Source: JAPLJQ01 sp037143735 | GTDB lineage: Bacteria; Desulfobacterota; Syntrophia; Syntrophales; UBA2185 | NCBI GenBank assembly: GCA_037143735.1 | Contig: JBAWYD010000095.1 | Span: 1-8,357, forward strand | DNA length: 8,357 bases | Direction of reading: 5' to 3' | Shown here: positions 1-4,961 of the stretch, in pieces | Layout: each line of letters opens with the position of its first letter | Numbering within the stretch: the stretch's first letter is position 1 | Made by a program: the position numbers and the translations under genes | The notes under the pieces: generated by a model | Seen by the model: the letters and a program-made list of their open reading frames with translations, nothing else | The model's database searches: none | Told to the model about the DNA's origin: nothing

Positions 1-983
1 CGGGCGTAAAGATCGCGGATCGCCGGGTGGAAAGGGTAGGCGTTCCGGATATCCGTCTTGAGTTGGTCGGGGGAGACTTCCGAAAGGCCCATCTTCTTGG
101 CATTGTCAACGGCGACGCCGTAGGCGTCGGCCACTTCCTCGATGTCAGCGAGGGGGGGCGTCTTTTCGAAGATCCGGGTCCGCAGGATGTGATAAATCTC
201 GTTGGTATTGATCTTTACCGGATCGATCCGGATGACGTTTCGGTTGACCTCCTGCTCCAGATCGTTCAGGGACTGCAAGGCCTGGGTGATGGATGCGCTC
301 CCGCCGGCATAAGCGGTGCCGCTAAGGTCGGTGATGACCACGCAGGCCCGCGGTAGTTTGTTGCTGTTGACGGCCACGAGCAGATTGGCCAGGGCAATTT
401 CCGTCAATCGATCCAGGTACGTGTCGCCCACGGCCACTGCCCGGGCGGCTTCGAAATAGGGAGGCAATTCATCCAGGAGAATGAGCACCGGTTCCCCCCG
501 GAGGAGTTCCACCCACTTGTTGGGATCGGGCGGTTTCAGGGGGCTGTAGAATTCGTTGAAGACGGCTTTCCGGTTGAGCTGCTCGGCGATCTCTCCCCAG
601 ATCCCGAAGGGCGTGCTGGTCTTTCGGCCGCTGAAGGCGACGACCGTTACCGCGCCCAGATCGCCCGGTTTGAAGAAATCGGCCATGACCTGCTTGCGGT
701 ATTTCGGGTATTTCGCCAGGAGCCCCAGGGCGATGAGGTTGTGCGTCTTTCCGCCGCCCATCGACTGGCTGAGCAGAAACGTGCCGGAGGCGCTGGTGGT
801 TTTGCCTTCCAGCCGGTTGAACGCCTCCGTCAGGAGGATGCGCATGCCTTCGGTGACATAGTTCTCGGATAGAAACTCATCGGGGTGAATCGACGACAGG
901 TCATCCAGGTTGTAAACCGTGTCCAGGCGGGCCTTGTCGAAAACCGACGCCCTGGGCTTGCACAGATCAGCGAGTGTTTTCAT
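1..983 (-). CDS. DUF499-family P-loop ATPase, N-terminal part (cut by window edge)
   Basis: The minus-strand frame is open from the ATG at 983 to the left edge and gives 327 residues without a stop. A P-loop of the form SMGGGKTH lies at residues 74-81, with Lys79 and Thr80 as nucleotide-binding residues. A Walker B-like strand VLILLDEL lies at 166-173 (Asp171, Glu172). A sensor-like strand ACVVITDLSGTAY follows at 213-225, and AYPFHPAIRDLYA at 315-327. This order and the GGGKTH form fit DUF499 (COG1483-type AAA+ ATPases). These are usually about 1000 residues long, so most of the gene is missing. The start is supported by a GGAGA-type ribosome binding site at about 989-994. The family is known mainly from neighbourhoods with DUF1156 adenine methyltransferases and helicases in anti-phage islands. 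The molecular role is not settled, and a defence role here is inference because the partners are outside the window. Confidence 0.82.
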   Translation of the reverse strand, partial: MKTLADLCKPRASVFDKARLDTVYNLDDLSSIHPDEFLSENYVTEGMRILLTEAFNRLEGKTTSASGTFLLSQSMGGGKTHNLIALGLLAKYPKYRKQVMADFFKPGDLGAVTVVAFSGRKTSTPFGIWGEIAEQLNRKAVFNEFYSPLKPPDPNKWVELLRGEPVLILLDELPPYFEAARAVAVGDTYLDRLTEIALANLLVAVNSNKLPRACVVITDLSGTAYAGGSASITQALQSLNDLEQEVNRNVIRIDPVKINTNEIYHILRTRIFEKTPPLADIEEVADAYGVAVDNAKKMGLSEVSPDQLKTDIRNAYPFHPAIRDLYA

Positions 984-1007
984 GAATGGTCTCCATCAAT
1001 TTCGGCA

Positions 1008-1013
1008 TTATAT
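1008..1013 (-). promoter_or_regulatory. Candidate -10 box for the DUF499 gene
   Basis: On the minus strand this reads TATAAT, a perfect -10 consensus. It would place a transcription start near 1001, just ahead of the ribosome binding site and the ATG at 983. No good -35 box is found 16-18 bases upstream, where the sequence is a run of T and A. The region is AT-rich, so a chance match is possible. The box lies just after the possible terminator of the preceding small gene, which fits independent transcription. Confidence 0.35.
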
Positions 1014-1030
1014 TTTCAAAAAAACCACAT

Positions 1031-1057
1031 AAAATAAAAATTATTGACGATCAATAA
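1031..1057 (-). terminator. Possible AT-rich intrinsic terminator
   Basis: On the minus strand, TTATTGA, loop TCG and TCAATAA form a 7-bp stem (1041-1057), followed at once by TTTTTATTTT. Hairpin plus T-tract is the layout of a Rho-independent terminator. The stem has only one G-C pair per side, so it would be weak. It overlaps the last codons and stop codon of the 77-residue gene and lies before the DUF499 promoter candidate. Confidence 0.38.
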
Positions 1058-1274
1058 GACTTAAGACCATGATATAATTAAGCGAAACCCTTGGCGTTGA
1101 ATATAATGGAGAAATATTGCCTTTTTCGCCGATGAGAAAGGTCTTGGGGATGTTCGGATTGCTCCGAATCTGATAACGGAGATCTTCGGGGATTTTGTTG
1201 ATGGAGAGGGTCCGGCTGCAGGGCGGCGAGGTCGAGTTTATAGATTCTCCTCTTCCCTTTGAATAATCAGCCAT
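1041..1274 (-). CDS. Small protein of unknown function (77 aa) upstream of the DUF499 gene
   Basis: I do not recognise this protein. It runs from an ATG at 1274 to a TAA at 1041, 57 bases before the DUF499 start and in the same direction. The protein is soluble-looking, with Ser/Pro-rich residues 10-22, a charged centre and no membrane segment or signal peptide. Translation is supported by a near-perfect ribosome binding site (GGGAGG at about 1283-1288) with good spacing, and by a candidate promoter at 1308-1335. The surroundings are visibly more AT-rich than the rest of the window. A stretch SINKIPEDL recalls the strand-to-helix turn of ribbon-helix-helix proteins, but what follows does not look like that fold. 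The other two minus-strand frames contain nothing more convincing. It could be a genuine short gene beside the DUF499 system or the intact start of a decayed gene. Confidence 0.45.
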   Translation of the reverse strand: MADYSKGRGESINSTSPPCSRTLSINKIPEDLRYQIRSNPNIPKTFLIGEKGNISPLYSTPRVSLNYIMVLSLIDRQ

Positions 1275-1282
1275 GTCCCTAT

Positions 1283-1288
1283 TCCTCC
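1283..1288 (-). promoter_or_regulatory. Strong ribosome binding site of the 77-aa gene
   Basis: On the minus strand the bases before the ATG at 1274 include GGGAGGAAT, a near-complete match to the anti-Shine-Dalgarno sequence at suitable spacing. It is the main evidence that the small unknown gene is translated. Confidence 0.6.
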
Positions 1289-1307
1289 CGTAGAATATTT
1301 GAGAGCA

Positions 1308-1335
1308 TATTTACGCTAATTATCTATAAAGTCAA
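1308..1335 (-). promoter_or_regulatory. Candidate promoter of the 77-aa gene
   Basis: On the minus strand TTGACT (1330-1335, five of six -35 consensus bases) is followed after 16 bases by TAAATA (1308-1313, a partial -10 match). Transcription would begin near 1300, leaving a short leader with the strong ribosome binding site. The rest of the 1275-1422 gap is AT-rich and shows nothing else I can name. Confidence 0.38.
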
Positions 1336-1422
1336 GCTATTCCATTGATGAACGATCGGGGAAGAAACGAAAAGAGCAAACTGTGACATGGCTCCGGACA
1401 GGATCTTATTAAAGGAATGTCC

Positions 1423-1752
1423 TTAACTTTCTGCTTTTGCACCCGGGGTGGTTGCTGAAAAAAAGAGGGAGAGGCATGTCGGGCATAATACAAAAACGGC
1501 TCGTTTCGCTTCATGGGGGTTAGTTACCCGTTGAACAATCCAGTTTTTGTTTTGCGCGACGGCGGCGATCAAGCTGATCGCCTCTATGCCTTCAAGTGCG
1601 TCTTTATCTTCGCATTTTTCGGGCCATTCGAAGATTTCAGCATGTCCGCATACCCGGCATGTCAACTCTCCTGAAAGGAGCACAACACCCTGGGATGTTT
1701 CGATTCCTTCGCCCGTAATGTATTGGTCAGAGTGGATCTTTTTTTTAGCCAA
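1423..1752 (-). CDS. Hypothetical protein with two CxxC knuckles (109 aa)
   Basis: I do not recognise the family. The protein has CRVC at residues 32-35 and CPTC at 90-93. This pair of knuckles about 55 residues apart would suit one zinc site, as in zinc-ribbon or rubredoxin-like small proteins. An extra Cys47 lies between them. The N-terminus is Lys-rich (MAKKK), and the C-terminus after the second knuckle is short and loses any clear fold. There is no signal peptide or membrane segment, so it is probably cytoplasmic. The start is TTG at 1752, chosen because AGGAGA at about 1760-1765 lies 7 bases upstream. The gene is transcribed away from btuF and in the same direction as the two genes downstream of it, with a 148-base gap to the next. 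It could be a metal-binding structural or nucleic-acid-binding protein, but that is inference from the cysteines alone. Confidence 0.66.
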   Translation of the reverse strand: MAKKKIHSDQYITGEGIETSQGVVLLSGELTCRVCGHAEIFEWPEKCEDKDALEGIEAISLIAAVAQNKNWIVQRVTNPHEAKRAVFVLCPTCLSLFFSATTPGAKAES

Positions 1753-1792
1753 AGTAAATTCTCCTGGAAAATAATGGGATATTAGGGTGGCA

Positions 1793-1821
1793 CGTCTATC
1801 ACGTCGTCATGAAAAGGTCAA
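1793..1821 (-). promoter_or_regulatory. Candidate promoter of the CxxC protein gene
   Basis: On the minus strand TTGACC (1816-1821) is followed after 17 bases by TAGACG (1793-1798), which is preceded by TGA as in an extended -10 element. Transcription would start near 1786 and leave a leader of about 34 bases before the TTG start at 1752. The -10 matches consensus only partly. Confidence 0.33.
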
Positions 1822-1855
1822 AATAAATATTCGGTTCAGGCTGTAACAGAAAAGG

Positions 1856-1883
1856 TTGACGGGGGCAATCATTATGGTAATAG
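1856..1883 (+). promoter_or_regulatory. Weak candidate promoter of btuF
   Basis: TTGACG at 1856-1861 is followed after 16 bases by TAATAG at 1878-1883. If used, transcription would begin near 1890. The upstream in-frame TTG at 1856 and ATG at 1874 would then not be start codons, which agrees with the signal-peptide-based start chosen for btuF. The -10 match is poor. No cobalamin riboswitch signature is visible in this leader. Confidence 0.25.
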
Positions 1884-1930
1884 GAATAAATCCTGATTGG
1901 CGTGTCTCCATGAGAAAGAAGCAGGTTATG

Positions 1931-2758
1931 ATGCGGAAAATATGTCTTGTTGCATTGTGTTTATGGAGTTTTACCGGAGTCGCTTTTTCCGCACCCCCGG
2001 AAAGAATCGTATCCCTGGCGCCCTCTATTACGGAGATCCTCTATGACCTTGGCCTCGGAGACCGGATTGCAGCAGTAACCATTTTTTGTGATTATCCCTC
2101 GCAGGCGCTTGATAAACCGAAAATCGGCGGTTTTGCCAATCCCTCCCTCGAAGCCATTGTTGCGGCAAAGCCCGATATGGTGGTCATGACGGACGACGGC
2201 AATCCCCCGGAAATCTTCGCGCGATTAAAGAAACTCGGAATAAAAGCCTATGTTTTCAGGGCGAAGCGCCTGAGTGAGCTTCCTCAGGGCATACGGGACA
2301 TGGGAACCGCGTTGGGTGTGAAAAAACAGGCTTTCATGCGTGCGGAGAGAATCGAGCGGGTGCTCCAGGAATATGAAAAGAAGCTGAAAGCGACCCCACA
2401 GGGCCGTCTTAAAAAAGCAATTTTCATCGTGCATCCGGAACCTCTGGTTGTGGCCGGACCGGGGACGGTCATCAATGATGTCCTTGACCTTCTGGGATTA
2501 CAGAATATCGCTTCCGATGCGGGTGTAAGGTATCCAAAGTACTCCATCGAAGAGGTTATGCGCCGGTCTCCCGATATCATTTTTATCGGGAAGGGCAAGA
2601 TGACCGGGGAAAACGCCGGTAATCTGATAAAGAGATTGAGAAGGGTTGAGGCAGTAAAAAGGGGACGCCTCTATTATACGAGTGAATCCCTTTACAGGCT
2701 GTCCCCCAGAGTGACGACGGGCATATTGGAATTGGCAGGATACATTGACAAACGCTGA
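1931..2758 (+). CDS. btuF: BtuF-like periplasmic cobalamin-binding protein
   Basis: This is the periplasmic receptor that hands corrinoids to the BtuCD importer. It has 275 residues from the ATG at 1931, within the usual range. Residues 1-20 form a signal peptide (basic MRK, then a hydrophobic core ending VAFSA), and no lipobox cysteine is present at the cleavage site. The FecB/BtuF-type domain begins ERIVSLAPSITEILYDLG (24-41), and the CDYP motif at 53-56 is typical of B12 binders in this superfamily. KPKIGGFANPSLEAI (62-76) and the SPDIIFIG-type strand near residue 215 are also family hallmarks. The start is debatable. The ATG at 1931 has an AAGCAGG site 5 bases upstream. In-frame alternatives are ATG 1928, ATG 1910, ATG 1874 and TTG 1856, which would only lengthen the end before the signal peptide. 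btuF lies upstream of the riboswitch that precedes btuC, so it should not be controlled by it. Confidence 0.9.
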   Translation: MRKICLVALCLWSFTGVAFSAPPERIVSLAPSITEILYDLGLGDRIAAVTIFCDYPSQALDKPKIGGFANPSLEAIVAAKPDMVVMTDDGNPPEIFARLKKLGIKAYVFRAKRLSELPQGIRDMGTALGVKKQAFMRAERIERVLQEYEKKLKATPQGRLKKAIFIVHPEPLVVAGPGTVINDVLDLLGLQNIASDAGVRYPKYSIEEVMRRSPDIIFIGKGKMTGENAGNLIKRLRRVEAVKRGRLYYTSESLYRLSPRVTTGILELAGYIDKR

Positions 2759-2818
2759 CAGGAAGGATGTCCCGCGTTGCAGGTTACGGAGCTGTAATGT
2801 CTAACAGTGGTTTTGCTC

Positions 2819-2847
2819 TTGACAACAAGAATGTTCTCTGTTAGGAA
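2819..2847 (+). promoter_or_regulatory. Candidate promoter for the riboswitch-btuCDB transcript
   Basis: A perfect TTGACA -35 box (2819-2824) is followed after 17 bases by TAGGAA (2842-2847), a half match to the -10 consensus. Transcription would begin near 2854, about 50 bases ahead of the riboswitch aptamer. A perfect 7-bp inverted repeat, CTAACAG (2801-2807) and CTGTTAG (2838-2844), brackets the -35 box and overlaps the -10 box. I found no terminator between btuF and this site, so read-through from btuF is also possible. Confidence 0.35.
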
Positions 2848-2903
2848 GCCGGGAACATGAGATCGTCATAAAACATCATGAGAATTTAAAGACGTCTCCA
2901 GAA

Positions 2904-3046
2904 GGTGGATGCGTGGAAGAGGGGTGAAAAGCCCCCGCTGCCCCGCAGCCGTGAAGGGAACGAAAGCCCATTTTGCCACTGTCATGACCCGGTCATGGCG
3001 GGAAGGCGGGTGAGTAGGTGGCCCGAAGCCGGAAGACCCATCCACC
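2904..3046 (+). promoter_or_regulatory. Cobalamin riboswitch aptamer
   Basis: This leader RNA binds a cobalamin and controls the downstream uptake genes. The outer stem P1 is a perfect 8-bp pairing of GGTGGATG (2904-2911) with CATCCACC (3039-3046). Inside it the conserved cobalamin core elements appear in order: the GGGGTGAAAAGCCCC hairpin (about 2921-2935), the B12 box GCTGCCCCGCAGC (2937-2949), GCCACTG (2975-2981), GGGAAGGC (2999-3006) and CCCGAAGCCGGAAGACC (3022-3038). A hairpin of CATGACC with GGTCATG (2983-2997) lies between the GCCACTG and GGGAAGG elements. At 143 bases it is somewhat compact for the family. It ends 25 bases before the btuC start. The rest of the 2759-3071 gap holds the candidate promoter and short repeats. 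Confidence 0.95.
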
Positions 3047-3053
3047 AGAAATG

Positions 3054-3065
3054 CCTCGCGGGAGG
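3054..3065 (+). promoter_or_regulatory. Riboswitch expression platform: hairpin hiding the btuC ribosome binding site
   Basis: CCTC (3054-3057) can pair with GAGG (3062-3065) across a GCGG loop, and GAGG is part of the GGGAGG ribosome binding site of btuC. There is no T-tract after the aptamer. Control is therefore more likely to act on translation start than on transcription termination. The link between ligand binding and this hairpin is inferred from known cobalamin riboswitches. Confidence 0.6.
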
Positions 3066-3071
3066 AAATGA

Positions 3072-4166
3072 TTGATTAAACATCTCTTTTCATTATTTTT
3101 TATTCTTTTATCCATTCCCGTATTTGTCAATCCAGGCGGCAGATCCGACCGCATGGTTACGTTGCCCAGAGTGATCCGGGTCTGTGTTGTCCTGTGTGTT
3201 ATCGTCTTGTTTGTTTCACTGATCTCCATGCTCGCCGGTCCGAGCCATGTCGCGTCGATGTCGCTTCTCAAGGCGCTTTTTTCGGGCCTGTATGGAGGAG
3301 ATGTCAATATATCTGAAACGGAAAAGACCATCCTCTTTTCCATCCGCCTGCCCCGGATCATTTTTGCAGGCCTTGTCGGCGCCGCCCTCTCGGTAGCCGG
3401 TGTCGTGTTTCAGGGCCTTTTGCGCAACCCCCTTGCAGATCCTTACATTTTAGGAATATCCGGCGGAGCGGCCGTCGGAGCAATCATTGCCATATTGACG
3501 GGACTGAACGCCTTTCTTTTCGGCATTCCCGGCCTGGCTTTTTCAGGTGCACTGCTGACGATCGTGCTGGTCTACGGCATTGCGAGGACAAAGAAAGAAA
3601 TCCATTCCACCACCCTCCTTTTGGCGGGAGTTATTGTCAATGCCTTTTTCTCCGCCATTATTATGTTCCTGATTTCCACAACCGGCGACCGGAATCTCCA
3701 TAACGTCATGTTCTGGTTGATGGGAGATTTGAGCCTTGCCGAGTGGAAGGAGATCATCCTGACGGGCTTCTTTTTCCTGACAGGTTTCGCCGTTATTTAT
3801 CGTTATGCAAGACATCTGAATCTCATCGTCACCGGTGAAGAGACGGCCATGCACCTGGGGGTTAATGTGGAGCAAACGAAGAAAATACTCCTGGTTGCCG
3901 CGTCGCTCATAACGGGCGTGGCAGTGTCGGTAAGCGGCATCATCGGGTTTGTCGGGTTGATTATTCCCCACATGATGAGGATGCTGCTGGGTTCGGATCA
4001 CAGATTGCTTTTGCCGTCCGCCGCTCTTTTCGGATGTTCGTTTCTCATTGTAGCCGATACCGCTGCGAGAACGATCATAACCCCTGCCGAGCTGCCGGTG
4101 GGTGTCATCACCGCTCTGTGCGGAGCGCCTTATTTCATTTATCTGTTACGAAGAAAGGCCGTTTGA
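3072..4166 (+). CDS. btuC: BtuC-like cobalamin ABC transporter permease
   Basis: This is the inner-membrane channel of the B12 importer and works as a dimer with BtuD. It belongs to the FecCD/BtuC family. Very hydrophobic segments run throughout. The stretch GAALSVAGVVFQGLLRNP with LADPYILGISGGAAVGA following (about residues 101-135) is the family signature. GFVGLIIPHMMRMLLGSDHR and PAELPVGVITALCGAPYF near the C-terminus are also typical. The start is the TTG at 3072, 6 bases after GGAGG and directly behind the riboswitch. Residues 1-27 form an extra hydrophobic stretch ahead of where family members normally begin. The ATG at 3153 would give a more usual 337 residues but has only a distant AGGCGG site. 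The ATG at 3068 lies in another frame and stops after three codons. The stop is 3 bases before the btuD ATG, as in an operon. Confidence 0.92.
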   Translation: MIKHLFSLFFILLSIPVFVNPGGRSDRMVTLPRVIRVCVVLCVIVLFVSLISMLAGPSHVASMSLLKALFSGLYGGDVNISETEKTILFSIRLPRIIFAGLVGAALSVAGVVFQGLLRNPLADPYILGISGGAAVGAIIAILTGLNAFLFGIPGLAFSGALLTIVLVYGIARTKKEIHSTTLLLAGVIVNAFFSAIIMFLISTTGDRNLHNVMFWLMGDLSLAEWKEIILTGFFFLTGFAVIYRYARHLNLIVTGEETAMHLGVNVEQTKKILLVAASLITGVAVSVSGIIGFVGLIIPHMMRMLLGSDHRLLLPSAALFGCSFLIVADTAARTIITPAELPVGVITALCGAPYFIYLLRRKAV

Positions 4167-4169
4167 TTG

Positions 4170-4961
4170 ATGTCTATCGTAAAAGTGGAACAGATCGGAT
4201 TTACGTACAATGAATCCTGGGTTCTGAAGGACGTTTCTTTTGAGGTCGATAAGGGCGAGTTTATCGGGATCATCGGTCCCAATGGATCCGGCAAGACAAC
4301 CCTTCTGAAAGTTATCGACGGGATTCTTCCTCCCCGAGAGGGAAGGATATGGATAAACGGCGCCCTAACCCAGACGCTCAAGAGGGAAAATCTTGCTAAA
4401 ATTATTGCCGTTGTCCCCCAGGAATCCCTGATGATCTTTCCGTTTACCGTTCACGAAATCGTTTTAATGGGTCGTGCACCCCATTTGGGGAAATGGCGGT
4501 TTGAAGGAGAGACGGATTTCAGGATCGCACATCAAGCCATGGAGATGACGGATACACTTTTCTTGATGAACCGGGGCATGAATGCTTTGAGCGGCGGTGA
4601 GCGCCAGAGGGTCTTGATCGCACGGGCACTGGCCCAGCAGCCTCAGATCATGCTGCTGGATGAGCCTACGGCTTTTCTGGACATCAAACATCAGGTGGAT
4701 TTTTTCGATTTAATTAAAACACTGAACAAAAACCAGTCTCTCACCGTCATTGCCGTCACACACGACATCAACCTGGCATCGCTTTACTGTGACAGGATCA
4801 TCCTTTTACACAACGGCAATATCCACTGTATGGGAAGCCCGGAAGAAGTCATTTCGGAATCCAGCATCAAGGACGTTTATGAAACGAACGTAGCCGTCGA
4901 TAGAAATCCGGTGACCGGCAGGCCCCGTGTCACCCCGCTGAGTGCACATCCAAATGAATAA
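4170..4961 (+). CDS. btuD: BtuD-like cobalamin ABC transporter ATP-binding protein
   Basis: This cytoplasmic ATPase powers corrinoid import through BtuC. It has 263 residues with every ABC motif intact: A-loop Tyr13, Walker A GPNGSGKTT (36-44), Q-loop Gln84 in VVPQES, signature LSGGERQ (140-146), Walker B IMLLDE (160-165, catalytic Glu165), D-loop around 169-171 and switch His198 in VTHD. Length and order fit the FecE/BtuD group of importers, which share much sequence with siderophore and haem ATPases. The B12 assignment rests on the riboswitch and neighbours. The start is the ATG at 4170. An in-frame TTG at 4167 follows the btuC stop directly and is closer to the AAAGG site at 4154-4158, so it is possible. 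Its last 8 bases overlap the btuB start. Confidence 0.93.
   Translation: MSIVKVEQIGFTYNESWVLKDVSFEVDKGEFIGIIGPNGSGKTTLLKVIDGILPPREGRIWINGALTQTLKRENLAKIIAVVPQESLMIFPFTVHEIVLMGRAPHLGKWRFEGETDFRIAHQAMEMTDTLFLMNRGMNALSGGERQRVLIARALAQQPQIMLLDEPTAFLDIKHQVDFFDLIKTLNKNQSLTVIAVTHDINLASLYCDRIILLHNGNIHCMGSPEEVISESSIKDVYETNVAVDRNPVTGRPRVTPLSAHPNE

Noticed and set aside
27..861. Two plus-strand open frames inside 27-356 and 556-861
   Set aside because: They lie opposite the DUF499 ATPase frame, have no ribosome binding site or recognisable domain, and are shadows.
1041..1274. Ribbon-helix-helix or thioredoxin-fold assignment for the 77-aa protein
   Set aside because: Only short stretches (SINKIPEDL; IPKTFLIGEKGNI) recall these folds, and neither continues into a matching helix or active site.
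1412..1424. Hairpin AAGGA-ATG-TCCTT at the end of the CxxC protein gene, as a terminator
   Set aside because: The stem is only 5 bp and is followed on the minus strand by a mixed sequence with no T-tract.
1931..1990. Lipobox in BtuF (VALC near residue 10)
   Set aside because: The residue before Cys is Leu and the hydrophobic core continues well past it, so a normal signal peptide cut near residue 20 fits better.
2856..2883. Direct repeat CATGAGA at 2856-2862 and 2877-2883, 21 bases apart
   Set aside because: Two helical turns of spacing is suggestive of an operator, but seven bases is short enough to occur by chance in this leader.
2993..3361. A 122-codon minus-strand frame across the riboswitch and btuC start
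   Set aside because: It overlaps a well-supported riboswitch and permease and has no family resemblance.
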